Shown here: positions 1-8,722 of the stretch, in pieces | How the letters are laid out: the number at the start of each line of letters is the position of its first letter | Position numbering within the stretch: position 1 is the stretch's first letter | NCBI GenBank assembly: GCA_963796915.1 | Contig: CAWCNI010000002.1 | Location: 1,518,399 to 1,582,398, forward strand | Origin: JAENWD01 sp963796915 | GTDB taxonomy: Bacteria; Acidobacteriota; Vicinamibacteria; Vicinamibacterales; JAENWD01 | Direction: 5' to 3' | Length of the DNA: 64,000 nt | Notes under the pieces: model-generated | The model's database searches: none | What the model was told of the DNA's origin: nothing | The model's input: the letters and a program-made list of their open reading frames with translations, nothing else | Translations under genes and position numbers: made by a program

Positions 1-471
1 GACGACACTGACATCGTGCTGATTCACGACGCGGCCCGGCCCTTCGTGGATTGCGCGACCATCGAGCGGACCATCGCGGCCGCGGGCCAGGCTGGCGCTG
101 CGATCGCGGCGATGCCGGCCGGCGACACCGTGAAGCTGGCCGATCTCACAGAAATGGACTGGGTGGGCGGCGAGTTCGGCGACCCGATGCCCGCGGTGGC
201 GCCGAAGAAAGTGCCGGCCGTGCGTAAGACGCTGGCACGTGACACGATCTTTCTGGCGCAGACGCCGCAGGCGTTTCAGTACGCGCTGCTCGCGCAGGCC
301 ATCGCGCTTGGCCAGCGCGGCGAGAGCGCAACCGACGAGGCCATGCTGGCCGAGATGCTCGGCGCCACCGTGCTGCTCGTGCCGGGCGATCCACGCAATC
401 TGAAGATCACGACGGCAGCCGATCTCGCCTTCGCGCGGGGCGTCCTGCTCGAACGTGGCGAGCAGGTGTGA
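1..471 (+). CDS. ispD: IspD, 2-C-methyl-D-erythritol 4-phosphate cytidylyltransferase (5' truncated by window edge)
   Basis: Transfers CMP from CTP to methylerythritol phosphate in the cytosolic MEP isoprenoid pathway. Only the last 156 residues are visible, in frame from base 1. The motif VLIHDAARPFV near the visible start is the family's active-site signature. The C-terminal segment with DEAMLAEMLG and NLKITTAADLAFA is also typical of IspD. The stop overlaps the leader of ispF (start 473), so the two genes are almost certainly co-transcribed. The nucleotide-binding N-terminus lies outside the window. It could only be mistaken for a related nucleotidyltransferase, and the ispF neighbour argues against that. 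Confidence 0.93.
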   Translation, partial: DDTDIVLIHDAARPFVDCATIERTIAAAGQAGAAIAAMPAGDTVKLADLTEMDWVGGEFGDPMPAVAPKKVPAVRKTLARDTIFLAQTPQAFQYALLAQAIALGQRGESATDEAMLAEMLGATVLLVPGDPRNLKITTAADLAFARGVLLERGEQV

Positions 472-472
472 C

Positions 473-949
473 ATGTTGCGGATTGGCGTCGGCTACGACT
501 CGCACAGGACCATCGACGGGCGCCGCCTGGTGCTCGGTGGCGAGGCGATCCCGTCCAGCGTCGGCCTGAAAGGACACTCCGACGGCGACGCCTTGTGCCA
601 CGCGATCACCGATGCGGTGCTTGGTGCGGCCGGGCAGGGCGACATCGGCCGCCACTTTCCCGACACCGACCCGCAGTACGCAGGCGCCAACAGCCTCGAG
701 CTGCTGCGCCGCGCGGTGGCGATCGTCGCCGCCGCCGGCTTCGTCGTCGAAAACGTCGACGCTGTCGTCGTCACCGAGACGCCGAAGCTGGCGCCGCACG
801 TGGATCGCATTCGCGCCACGCTGGCCGGTGCGCTGAGTGTCGGCGTCGACGCGGTGAGCGTGAAGGGCAAGACCAACGAAGGCATGGGCGAAATCGGCCG
901 CGGCGAGGGGATGGCCGTGCACGCCGTCGCCCTGCTGCGGAAGGACTAG
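473..949 (+). CDS. ispF: IspF, 2-C-methyl-D-erythritol 2,4-cyclodiphosphate synthase
   Basis: Cyclises CDP-methylerythritol phosphate with release of CMP, two steps after IspD. The 158-residue length is normal. The N-terminal GVGYDSH supplies metal-binding Asp and His. GHSDGDALCHAITDA and HFPDTDP are family motifs, and GRGEGMAVHAVALL is the C-terminal signature. The usual TTEKLGFTGRGEG segment reads KTNEGMGEIGRGEG here, a mild divergence. The ATG at 473 is preferred over an upstream in-frame ATG at 455 because the protein then begins directly at the conserved MLRIGVGYD. It follows ispD by one base and precedes gltX by three. Confidence 0.95.
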   Translation: MLRIGVGYDSHRTIDGRRLVLGGEAIPSSVGLKGHSDGDALCHAITDAVLGAAGQGDIGRHFPDTDPQYAGANSLELLRRAVAIVAAAGFVVENVDAVVVTETPKLAPHVDRIRATLAGALSVGVDAVSVKGKTNEGMGEIGRGEGMAVHAVALLRKD

Positions 950-952
950 CCT

Positions 953-2464
953 GTGCGAGTTCGCTTCGCGCCCAGTCCGACAGGGAACCTCCACGTCGGC
1001 AACGCGCGCACGGCGCTGTTCAACTGGCTCCTGGCGCGCGGGCAGCGGGGCACGTTCGTGCTGCGCATCGAGGACACCGATCGGCAGCGATCGACAGCCG
1101 ACTCGGAGCTGGCCATTCTCGAGGACCTGATCTGGCTGGGGCTCGACTGGGACGAGGGGCCCACGCGTCCTGGCCCGCACGGTCCTTACCGCCAGTCGGA
1201 GCGCGCGGCCATCTACAGCGAGCACGCCGCGAGGCTCCTGGCGGCGGGCGCCGCGTATCGCTGCTTCTGCACACCGGAGATGCTCGAGGCCGATCGGCAG
1301 GCCGCCGCGGCCGCCGGCGCGCCGCCGAAGTACGTCGGCCGCTGCCGCGGCATCGACCCCCGCGACGCTGCACGCCGCGTCGCTGACGGAGAACCGGCGG
1401 TGCTCCGTTTCCGTGTGCCCGAACACCGCGACGTGGCCTTCGACGATGCCGTGCGCGGCCGCGTGGTCGTGTCGACCGACGTGATCGGCGACCCGGTGCT
1501 CGTCCGATCGGACGGCTCGCCAGCCTACAACTTCGCCGTCGTCGTCGACGATGCGCTGATGGAGATGACGTTGGTGATTCGCGGCGAGGACCATATCTCG
1601 AACACGCCGCGGCAGGTGCTCCTGTATGAGGCGTTCGGCTGGACGCCGCCGACGTTTGCCCATCTCTCCCTCGTGCTCGGGCCCGACCATGCCCCGCTGT
1701 CCAAGCGGCACGGCGCGACGTCGGTCGCGGAATTTCGCGCGAAGGGCTACCTGCCGGAAGCGCTCGTCAACTACCTGGCGCTGATCGGCTGGTCGCCCGG
1801 CGGCGGCGACGAGCTGCTTCCGCTGGCGGAACTGTCGCGGCGGTTCTCGCTGTCTGGTGTCAGCCACAGCGCCGGCGTCTTCGACGAAGAGAAGCTGGCC
1901 TGGGTGAATCGCCACTACGTCAAGGCCGCGGATCCGGATCGCCTTGCGGCGCTCGTGGTCCCCTTCCTGACGCGCGCTGGGACAATCGCGGCGCCGGCGT
2001 TGTCGGCCGACGGTCTCGGCTGGCTGGTCAGCGTCATGCCGATGATCAGCGGCGCTGTCGATCGCCTGGATCAGGCGCCGGAGCGACTCGCGCTGGTCTT
2101 TGCCTCTGACGTGGCGGAGTGGATCACGCGCGAGACCGTTCGCGCTGAGTTTTTGCCGGCGGAGGCGCGAGCGGTGGCGCAGGCGCTGGCCCAGGATCTG
2201 GCGGCGTCGCCGCGCCTGGTGGATCGCGAGGCCTTTCGCGCGTCGGCGCAGAGGGTCCGGGAGCGGACCGGACAGAAGGGCAAGGCGCTGTTCCATCCAA
2301 TCCGCGTGGCCTTGACCGGCCGTTCCGAGGGGCCCGAACTGGATCTGCTGGTGCCGGCCATCGACACGGCCGCGGAACTGCCGGCGGATTCTGGCTTCAC
2401 GCCCGTGATGGGATGTCGCGAACGTGCCGCCGCGTTCAGTCGCGCGCTCGAGACCCTGTCGTGA
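953..2464 (+). CDS. gltX: GltX, glutamyl-tRNA synthetase
   Basis: Class I aminoacyl-tRNA synthetase that charges tRNA-Glu with glutamate. The 503 residues begin at a GTG three bases after ispF. The HIGH-type signature reads SPTGNLHVGNAR, close to the N-terminus. CFCTPEMLE is the Cys-containing segment of the catalytic domain. LSKRHGATSV is the KMSKS-equivalent loop, and the C-terminal third is the helical anticodon-binding part. Glu/Asp discrimination on tRNA-Gln cannot be judged from the sequence. Its place in the ispDF cluster suggests one housekeeping transcript. Confidence 0.96.
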   Translation: MRVRFAPSPTGNLHVGNARTALFNWLLARGQRGTFVLRIEDTDRQRSTADSELAILEDLIWLGLDWDEGPTRPGPHGPYRQSERAAIYSEHAARLLAAGAAYRCFCTPEMLEADRQAAAAAGAPPKYVGRCRGIDPRDAARRVADGEPAVLRFRVPEHRDVAFDDAVRGRVVVSTDVIGDPVLVRSDGSPAYNFAVVVDDALMEMTLVIRGEDHISNTPRQVLLYEAFGWTPPTFAHLSLVLGPDHAPLSKRHGATSVAEFRAKGYLPEALVNYLALIGWSPGGGDELLPLAELSRRFSLSGVSHSAGVFDEEKLAWVNRHYVKAADPDRLAALVVPFLTRAGTIAAPALSADGLGWLVSVMPMISGAVDRLDQAPERLALVFASDVAEWITRETVRAEFLPAEARAVAQALAQDLAASPRLVDREAFRASAQRVRERTGQKGKALFHPIRVALTGRSEGPELDLLVPAIDTAAELPADSGFTPVMGCRERAAAFSRALETLS

Positions 2465-2480
2465 CGGCGGACGCCGCGAG

Positions 2481-3200
2481 ATGATCGTCTACGGCATCAA
2501 TCCCGTGCTCGAAGCGCTCAAGGCCGGGCGGGCCACACGGGTGCGCGTGGCCGGACGCGCGGATGCGCGGGTGCAGCAGGTGCTGAGCGAGGCCGGCCGC
2601 CGCGGCGTGCCGGTGGTTCATGTGAACGCCGGGGACCTGGATCGGGCAAGCCGGGGCGAGCCGCACCAGGGCGTGGTCGCCGACATGGCCGCGTCGCGGG
2701 AGTGGAGCCTTGCCGAACTGGTGGCAGGCGCGGCGGAGCCGGCGTTGCTCGTCGTGCTCGACAGCGTCGAGGACCCGCACAACGTCGGCGCGATCGCGCG
2801 CAGCGTCGACGCGGCGGGGGCGCACGGCCTGGTGCGCCAGACACGCCGGGCCGCAGCGCTCGATGGCGCGGCGGCACGAGCCTCGGCGGGCGCGGTGGCC
2901 CACATCCCGGTCGCGAGCGTGGTAAACGTGGCGCGGGCCGTCGAGGAGCTGAAGGCGTTGAATGTGTGGACCATCGGCCTGACTGCCGACGCGACGGCGA
3001 CATACGATTCGGTCGACTGGACCCTGCCGAGCGCGATCGTCGTCGGCGCCGAGGGTACCGGGCTGCGGCGGCTGGTGCGGGAGAGCTGCGACGTGCTGGT
3101 GTCGATTCCGATGGCGGGTTTCGTCGACAGCCTGAATGTCTCGGTGGCCACTGGCGTCGTGTTATTCGAGGCGGCCAGACAACGACGCACGAAGGTTTAG
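2481..3200 (+). CDS. rlmB: RlmB/TrmH-family 23S rRNA (guanosine-2'-O-)-methyltransferase
   Basis: SPOUT-class RNA ribose methyltransferase, 239 residues. The N-terminal substrate-binding domain opens with MIVYGINPVLEAL, and the knotted SAM-binding domain carries the three SpoU motifs: DSVEDPHNVGAIARS, IVVGAEGTGL and IPMAGFVDSLNVSVATGVVLFE. The ATG at 2481 gives the canonical N-terminus, 16 bases after gltX; an in-frame upstream extension overlapping gltX is rejected. RlmB (G2251 in E. coli numbering) is the best match by length, but another rRNA or tRNA target of the family is possible. Confidence 0.88.
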   Translation: MIVYGINPVLEALKAGRATRVRVAGRADARVQQVLSEAGRRGVPVVHVNAGDLDRASRGEPHQGVVADMAASREWSLAELVAGAAEPALLVVLDSVEDPHNVGAIARSVDAAGAHGLVRQTRRAAALDGAAARASAGAVAHIPVASVVNVARAVEELKALNVWTIGLTADATATYDSVDWTLPSAIVVGAEGTGLRRLVRESCDVLVSIPMAGFVDSLNVSVATGVVLFEAARQRRTKV

Positions 3201-3318
3201 CCGGCTGCTGACCCCCGAGCTGGCCCTTGAAACCCCTCGTCATCTGAGAGATAATCAGGTTCGTTGCGCCCTTCGGTCCGCTCCCAGGGGACCGTGGGGC
3301 GTCGTGTCTGTACGTGGG

Positions 3319-3348
3319 TTGTCACCGTGGCACAGGACGTGCTACACT
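3319..3348 (+). promoter_or_regulatory. Sigma70-type promoter of the tRNA-tuf operon
   Basis: TTGTCA at 3319-3324 and TACACT at 3343-3348 are separated by 18 bases. Transcription would start around 3355, a few bases before tRNA-Thr at 3363. Placement and motif quality fit a strong stable-RNA promoter. The call is by eye. Confidence 0.65.
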
Positions 3349-3362
3349 TCCGTTTTTGTCCG

Positions 3363-3439
3363 GCTGGCGTAGCTCAGTCCGGTAGAGCAGCTGATTTGTA
3401 ATCAGCCGGTCGGGGGTTCAAATCCCTCCGCCAGCTCCA
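3363..3439 (+). tRNA. tRNA-Thr (anticodon TGT)
   Basis: Cloverleaf with a perfect 7-bp acceptor stem (GCTGGCG / CGCCAGC), anticodon stem GCTGA/TCAGC around loop TTTGTAA, and T-loop TTCAAAT. The CCA end is encoded at 3437-3439. Reads ACA-type Thr codons. First of four tRNAs ahead of tuf. Confidence 0.97.
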
Positions 3440-3578
3440 GCGTTCGACACGCCTGGGGTCTGCTGGGGTAGGCGCCATAAACAGCAGGACACAAACAACT
3501 TACAACTCGCTCCGGACCGGGGGCGGCGAAGGCTGCCTGCCGGAGGTCGTCCGAAAACGAGCGAGGCCATGGCAATCC

Positions 3579-3665
3579 GGCGAGGTTGCGGAGCGGTCAA
3601 ACGCAGCAGACTGTAAATCTGTCGCCCTAGCGGCTTCGGAGGTTCGAATCCTCCCCTCGCCACCA
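3579..3665 (+). tRNA. tRNA-Tyr (anticodon GTA)
   Basis: Acceptor stem GGCGAGG / CCTCGCC and anticodon loop CTGTAAA with GTA. The long variable arm is typical of bacterial class II tRNA-Tyr. CCA is encoded at 3663-3665. A short GC palindrome follows directly. Confidence 0.97.
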
Positions 3666-3706
3666 GCCTTCGCTCGCGCCATGAACGGGGCGCGCGAGCT
3701 ACGGCC
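3666..3706 (+). repeat. Palindromic hairpin after tRNA-Tyr
   Basis: GCCTTCGCTCGCG on the left pairs imperfectly with CGCGAGCTACGGCC on the right. The same palindrome, with small changes, follows tRNA-Gly (3921) and tRNA-Thr(GGT) (4120). It could mark tRNA 3' ends for processing or be a REP-like intergenic repeat. Confidence 0.7.
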
Positions 3707-3846
3707 AGGCAGGCCAGGCACGGATGAAATCGCGCCGTAGCGCGTGGCGCGAAGGCGGCCGGAGAGAGTGGTTTGTAGCGACGGCGTGAAGGGGTGCGGG
3801 CTGGCCCGCGCCGGAGTGTGGGTGAGCGTCAGGGGCGAGCACGGAG

Positions 3847-3921
3847 GCGGGAGTAACTCAGTGGTAGAGTCACAGCCTTCCAAGCTGTTGGTCGCGGGTT
3901 CGATCCCCGTCTCCCGCTCCA
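3847..3921 (+). tRNA. tRNA-Gly (anticodon TCC)
   Basis: Acceptor stem GCGGGAG / CTCCCGC, anticodon loop CTTCCAA with TCC, T-loop TTCGATC. CCA is encoded at 3919-3921. Third tRNA in the Thr-Tyr-Gly-Thr-tuf order, which matches the E. coli thrU-tyrU-glyT-thrT-tufB operon. Confidence 0.97.
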
Positions 3922-3962
3922 GCCTCCGCTCGCGCCGCGAATGGATACGCGAGCTACGGCCA
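3921..3962 (+). repeat. Palindromic hairpin after tRNA-Gly
   Basis: Second copy of the post-tRNA palindrome: AGCCTCCGCTCGCG pairs with CGCGAGCTACGGC. It begins within the CCA end of the tRNA gene, so it is placed precisely at the tRNA 3' boundary. Confidence 0.7.
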
Positions 3963-4044
3963 GGCAGGCTCTGCGCTGAGGTGAAGTGCCTGCCTCGCTG
4001 AAGCGGCCGAACGCTCCAGTGTGCACGCGAGGACGCGAAAGCGG

Positions 4045-4119
<75 letters not shown>

Positions 4120-4120
<1 letters not shown>

Positions 4121-4150
4121 GCCTTCGCTCGCTACGCGAGCTTCGGCTGG
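4120..4150 (+). repeat. Palindromic hairpin after tRNA-Thr(GGT)
   Basis: Third and tightest copy: AGCC-TTCGCTCGC, a three-base loop, then GCGAGC-TTCGGCT. The arms are nearly fully complementary. Confidence 0.75.
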
Positions 4151-4232
4151 CAAGCCAGCCTGTTGCGCGGCTTGTCCGCCGTAGCGCAAAGCGCGATGGC
4201 GGAAGGCGGACTGCAGGGTCGCGGGTCAGTGG

Positions 4233-4261
4233 GTTCGTGCTTCGACAGGCTCAGCACGAAC
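4233..4261 (+). repeat. Palindromic repeat upstream of tuf1
   Basis: GTTCGTGC at 4233-4240 is exactly complementary to GCACGAAC at 4254-4261, around a 13-base loop (TTCGACAGGCTCA). Similar TTCGACAGGCTCAG-type palindromes are known as dispersed intergenic repeats in many bacterial genomes (recalled, not checked). It ends 36 bases before the tuf1 start. Confidence 0.7.
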
Positions 4262-4297
4262 GTTGGACGATTGACGAAGGAACGGAGCGCAGCGCAA

Positions 4298-5497
<1,200 letters not shown>

Positions 5498-5564
5498 CAG
5501 GCGGTCGGCAGCGGGCGGCGGGCGGTAACCCACTGCCTGCAGCCAGCTGCGCGCTGCCCACTAC
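5498..5564 (+). repeat. Heptamer-repeat inverted array (GCAGGCG/GCGGGCG family) before rpmG
   Basis: The left array runs GCAGGCG, GTCGGCA, GCGGGCG, GCGGGCG. The right array runs CTGCCTG, CAGCCAG, CTGCGCG, CTGCCCA. The period is seven throughout and the arms are partly complementary. The array ends at CTACAAGGATTCAGTA-ATG, the rpmG ribosome-binding cassette. Confidence 0.85.
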
Positions 5565-5576
5565 AAGGATTCAGTA

Positions 5577-5726
5577 ATGCGCGACATCATCTCCATGGCC
5601 TGTACCGACTGCAAGCGTCGGAACTACAGCACCACGAAGAACAAGAAGAAGACCACCGAGCGCCTCGAGCTGAGCAAGTACTGCCGGTTCTGCCGGAAGC
5701 ACACGGCGCATCGCGAGTCGAAATAA
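5577..5726 (+). CDS. rpmG: 50S ribosomal protein L33
   Basis: A 49-residue protein of the large subunit near the E site. Two cysteine pairs, CTDC and CRFC, make it the zinc-binding (C+) form. The usual R-x-Y-x-T-x-K-N-K pattern is present as RNYSTTKNKKK. ATG 5577 has AAGGA ten bases upstream. It lies between tuf1 and tRNA-Trp, as in many bacteria. Confidence 0.96.
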   Translation: MRDIISMACTDCKRRNYSTTKNKKKTTERLELSKYCRFCRKHTAHRESK

Positions 5727-5731
5727 CCGAG

Positions 5732-5814
5732 CTGCGGGCTTCGGGCTCAGGACTCCGGGTGTGACTCCGGGATTCCGGAGACGCCAGGAGCCCGGAGCGT
5801 GGAGTCCGGAGTCC
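5732..5814 (+). repeat. Heptamer-repeat inverted array (CCCGGAG family) before tRNA-Trp
   Basis: The left part reads GCGGGCT, TCGGGCT, CAGGACT, CCGGGTG. The right part reads CCAGGAG, CCCGGAG, CGTGGAG, TCCGGAG. The period of seven holds across the whole gap, and the two halves are imperfect reverse complements. Confidence 0.85.
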
Positions 5815-5821
5815 ATTTTGA

Positions 5822-5897
5822 AGGCCAATAGCTCAATTGGTAGAGCACCGGTCTCCAAAACCGGGGGTTGGGGGTTCGATTCCCTCTTGGCCTGCCA
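5822..5897 (+). tRNA. tRNA-Trp (anticodon CCA)
   Basis: Acceptor stem AGGCCAA / TTGGCCT, anticodon stem CCGGT/ACCGG around CTCCAAA with CCA, T-loop TTCGATT. CCA end encoded at 5895-5897. The tRNA-Trp-secE-nusG order is widely conserved. Confidence 0.97.
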
Positions 5898-5924
5898 ATT
5901 GATGGGGCGACAAGGATCACGACC

Positions 5925-6221
5925 GTGAAGACAGGCACGTTCGACACCGAGAGCACGTCCCCCGGCCCGCGCCGGTCGCTGTCGCCGGGCAGCGGCGACG
6001 GCGTGATGGGCCGCTTCGCGTGGTGGGAGCGGTCGCGCAGCTTCTTCACCGAAGTGCGCAACGAGATGAAGCGCGTCACCTGGCCGACGCGCCGCGAGGT
6101 GTATGCCACGACGATCGTGGTCATCCTCGTGTCGGTTTTCTTCGGGCTCTATCTGTGGATTGTGGACCTGTCGCTGTCTGCGGGCATTCACTGGCTCCTT
6201 GAGCGGTTCGGTGCGAGATGA
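5925..6221 (+). CDS. secE: SecE preprotein translocase subunit
   Basis: Small membrane subunit of the SecYEG translocon. The GTG at 5925 has AAGGA at 5912-5916 and gives 98 residues. A longer in-frame start at 5868 lies inside tRNA-Trp and is rejected. The N-terminal ~45 residues are polar and low in conservation. FFTEVRNEMKRVTWPTRREV is the conserved amphipathic segment, and one membrane helix follows (TTIVVILVSVFFGLYLWIVD). The stop overlaps the nusG start (ATGA). An internal ATG at 6006 would still leave a functional protein. Confidence 0.95.
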   Translation: MKTGTFDTESTSPGPRRSLSPGSGDGVMGRFAWWERSRSFFTEVRNEMKRVTWPTRREVYATTIVVILVSVFFGLYLWIVDLSLSAGIHWLLERFGAR

Positions 6222-6760
6222 CGGAAGACGTATCCAAGCACTGGTACATCGTCCACACCTATTCGGGTTTTGAGAACAAGGTGAAGGAATCGCTGGAGCA
6301 GCGGGTGGCCGCGTACGGGCTCCAGAGCGACATCGGCGAGGTGCTGATCCCGACCGAGGACATCATCGAGAAGCGCGGCGGGCGCGAAGTGAAGAGCGCG
6401 CGCCGGTTCTTCCCGGGCTACATCCTGGTCGAGATGAACATGACCGACCACGCGTGGCACGTGGTGAAGAACACGCCCAAGGTCACCGGGTTTGTCGGCG
6501 CGGGATCGAAGCCGACGCCGCTCAGCAAGGACGAAGTCGAGCAGATCCTCACCCAGGTGCGCTCGGCGGCCGAGAAGCCGAAGCCGAAGTACACCTTCGA
6601 CCGCGGCGAGCAGGTGCGGATCAACGAAGGGCCGTTCACGAGCTTCAACGGCGTCGTGGACGAAGTGAATCTCGACAAGAACACGCTGAAGGTCATGGTG
6701 ACGATCTTCGGGCGCGCAACGCCGGTCGAGCTCGACTTCTTGCAGGTCGAGAAAGTCTAG
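6218..6760 (+). CDS. nusG: NusG transcription termination/antitermination factor
   Basis: Binds RNA polymerase and couples it to ribosome or Rho. The 180 residues comprise an NGN domain (HWYIVHTYSGFENKVKESLE, FPGYILVEM, TPKVTGFVG) and a C-terminal KOW domain (FDRGEQVRINEGPFTSFNGVV). Length is normal. The start overlaps the secE stop by four bases. It precedes rplK as in most bacteria. Confidence 0.98.
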   Translation: MTEDVSKHWYIVHTYSGFENKVKESLEQRVAAYGLQSDIGEVLIPTEDIIEKRGGREVKSARRFFPGYILVEMNMTDHAWHVVKNTPKVTGFVGAGSKPTPLSKDEVEQILTQVRSAAEKPKPKYTFDRGEQVRINEGPFTSFNGVVDEVNLDKNTLKVMVTIFGRATPVELDFLQVEKV

Positions 6761-6790
6761 AACTCTTAGGGCAGGTCAGGAGAGCAGGTC

Positions 6791-7216
6791 GTGGCGAAAA
6801 AAGTACAGGCGATGGTGAAGTTGCAGATTCCGGCCGGCAAGGCGACGCCGGCGCCCCCCGTGGGCACCGCGCTCGGCCCGCACGGCGTGAACATCATGGA
6901 CTTCTGCAAGAACTTCAACGCCAGGACGGCGGCCCAGGACGGGCTGATCATCCCGGCGGTCGTGACCGTGTACTCGGATCGCTCCTACACGTTCATCACC
7001 AAGACCCCGCCGGCTCCGGTGCTGCTCAAGCGCGCCGCGAACATCGCGAAGGGGTCGGGCGAGCCGAACAAGACCAAGGTGGGCACGATCACCGCCAAAC
7101 AGGTCGAGGAGATCGCGAAGCTGAAGCTGCCCGATCTCAACACCGACTCGCTGGCGTCGGCCGTGAAGAGCATCGCCGGCACCGCACGGTCGATGGGGTT
7201 GGACGTCATTCAGTAG
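6791..7216 (+). CDS. rplK: 50S ribosomal protein L11
   Basis: Part of the GTPase-associated centre, binding the thiostrepton region of 23S rRNA. 141 residues from a GTG start. VKLQIPAGKATPAPPVGTALG is the conserved N-terminal proline-rich segment, and the C-terminal rRNA-binding domain ends in GTARSMGLDV. AGGTCAGGAGAG upstream supplies the ribosome-binding site. Confidence 0.98.
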   Translation: MAKKVQAMVKLQIPAGKATPAPPVGTALGPHGVNIMDFCKNFNARTAAQDGLIIPAVVTVYSDRSYTFITKTPPAPVLLKRAANIAKGSGEPNKTKVGTITAKQVEEIAKLKLPDLNTDSLASAVKSIAGTARSMGLDVIQ

Positions 7217-7220
7217 GGCG

Positions 7221-7310
7221 ACGGACTACAGGCTACGGACCACGGGCTACAGACCTGAATCACGGGTGTTGCATTCCCCGGAGCCCGACGCCCGGAGCCC
7301 GGAGCCCGAC
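7221..7310 (+). repeat. Heptamer-repeat inverted array (GGCTACG left, CCCGGAG right) before rplA
   Basis: The left array is GACTACA, GGCTACG, GACCACG, GGCTACA (7221-7252). The right array (7276-7310) repeats CCCGGAG with variants. The two arms belong to different sequence families yet remain largely complementary (GGCTACGG against CCGGAGCC, one mismatch per unit). Confidence 0.85.
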
Positions 7311-7393
7311 AGAAATCTTCGCGCCGACGCTCAGCCCGTCGTCGCGTCGTCAGTGACCACAATCACGTGGCAGGCTGAGGAAGTGAAGGAGTA

Positions 7394-8086
7394 ATGGGGA
7401 AGCAGTTCGAAGCAGCCAAGGCCAAGGTGGAGGACAAGTCCTACACGCTGGCAGAGGCGCTGCCGCTGGTGAAGTCGCTCAAGTTCGCCAAGTTCGACGA
7501 GACGGTGGAAGTCGCGATCCGGCTCGGTGTGGATCCGAAGCATGCGGACCAGATGGTCCGCGGCACCGTCGTCCTGCCGCACGGGCTCGGCAAGAGCAAG
7601 CGCGTGCTCGTGATCGCGGGCCCCGACAAGCAGAAGGAAGCCCAGGACGCCGGCGCGGACCTCACCGGCGGCGACGACGCCGTGGAGAAGATCCTCGGCG
7701 GCTGGATGGACTTCGATGCCGTCGTGGCGACGCCGGACATGATGCGTGGCGTCGGTCGGCTCGGAAAGGTGCTCGGGCCGCGCGGCCTGATGCCGAACCC
7801 GAAGACCGGCACTGTCACGACCGACATCAGCAAGGCCGTGCGCGAGATCAAGGCCGGCAAAGTCGAGTTCCGTGTGGACAAGACGGGCATCGTCCACGCG
7901 CCGCTCGGCAAGACGTCGTTTTCGGCGGAGGCGCTGGTGGCCAACGCCCAGGCGCTCGTGGACAGCATCATCAAGGCCAAGCCGCCAGCAGCCAAGGGCC
8001 GCTACCTGAAGAGCATCACCGTGTCGTCCACCATGGGCCCCGGGGTCCGCATCGACACGACGAGTGTCGAGGCTGTGAAGCACTAG
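7394..8086 (+). CDS. rplA: 50S ribosomal protein L1
   Basis: Forms the L1 stalk beside the E site and commonly represses its own mRNA. 230 residues, normal length. FDETVEVAIRLGVDPKHADQMVRGTVVLPHG and GPRGLMPNPKTGTVT are signature segments. ATG 7394 follows a good GAAGGAG site. Only 17 bases separate it from rplJ, so there is no room for a separate L10 leader. Confidence 0.98.
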   Translation: MGKQFEAAKAKVEDKSYTLAEALPLVKSLKFAKFDETVEVAIRLGVDPKHADQMVRGTVVLPHGLGKSKRVLVIAGPDKQKEAQDAGADLTGGDDAVEKILGGWMDFDAVVATPDMMRGVGRLGKVLGPRGLMPNPKTGTVTTDISKAVREIKAGKVEFRVDKTGIVHAPLGKTSFSAEALVANAQALVDSIIKAKPPAAKGRYLKSITVSSTMGPGVRIDTTSVEAVKH

Positions 8087-8103
8087 GAGCCGAGGACCAG
8101 ACC

Positions 8104-8631
8104 ATGGCTGTAACGAGAGCAGAGAAGACAGAGGCGCTGCAGGCGCTTGAAAGCACGTTCAAGGGCGTGGAGACCGCCATCCTGGTGGACTACCGCGGGC
8201 TGAACGTGCCGCAGGTGACCGAGCTGCGCCGTCAGCTGCGCGCGGTGAAGGCGCAGTACAAGGTCGTCAAGAACACCCTGGCGAAGCGCGCCCTCAAGGG
8301 CACGGCGTTCGAGTCGCTCGACAAGCACTTCGAGGGCACGACGGCCGTGGCATTCACCGGTGGCGATCCGGTGGCGCTGGCCAAGGCGCTGACGACGTTT
8401 GCCAAGGGCGCGCCGGCCGTCACGATCAAGGCCGCCGTCATCCAGGGCAAGGCCATCAAGGCGGGCGAGGTCGTCGAGTTGGCCACCCTGCCGGGCAAGC
8501 CCGAGCTATACGCGAAACTGCTGTACGTGCTGCAGGCCCCGATGGTCCAGTTCGTCAGCGTGCTGAATGCTGCGCCGCGCGATCTGCTGACCGTGCTGAC
8601 GCAGGTGGAAAAGAAGAAGAGCGAAGGTTAG
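8104..8631 (+). CDS. rplJ: 50S ribosomal protein L10
   Basis: Base of the L7/L12 stalk. 175 residues. The N-terminal rRNA-binding domain includes VDYRGLNVPQVTELRRQLR and YKVVKNTLAKRAL. The C-terminal helix that carries the L7/L12 dimers follows PELYAKLLYVLQAPM. Closely linked to rplA and followed by rplL, as usual. Confidence 0.98.
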   Translation: MAVTRAEKTEALQALESTFKGVETAILVDYRGLNVPQVTELRRQLRAVKAQYKVVKNTLAKRALKGTAFESLDKHFEGTTAVAFTGGDPVALAKALTTFAKGAPAVTIKAAVIQGKAIKAGEVVELATLPGKPELYAKLLYVLQAPMVQFVSVLNAAPRDLLTVLTQVEKKKSEG

Positions 8632-8694
8632 TGCTGAGTCGCGAGTGCCGGGTGCGAGCGCACCCCGGCAGGTCGCACTTCGCACTTGGCACTT
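8632..8694 (+). repeat. Heptamer-repeat inverted array (GAGTGCC / CGCACTT family) before rplL
   Basis: The left array is GAGTCGC, GAGTGCC, GGGTGCG; the right array is CGCACTT, CGCACTT, GGCACTT. At the centre TGCCGGG-TGCG pairs with CGCA-CCCCGGCA with one bulge. The gap lies between rplJ and rplL, so folding could affect the L10:L12 ratio. Confidence 0.8.
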
Positions 8695-8722
8695 ACGACG
8701 GGTATCGAAGGGGAGAACGGGA

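Noticed and set aside
8087..8103. L10 autoregulatory leader
   Set aside because: The rplA-rplJ gap is 17 bases, too short.
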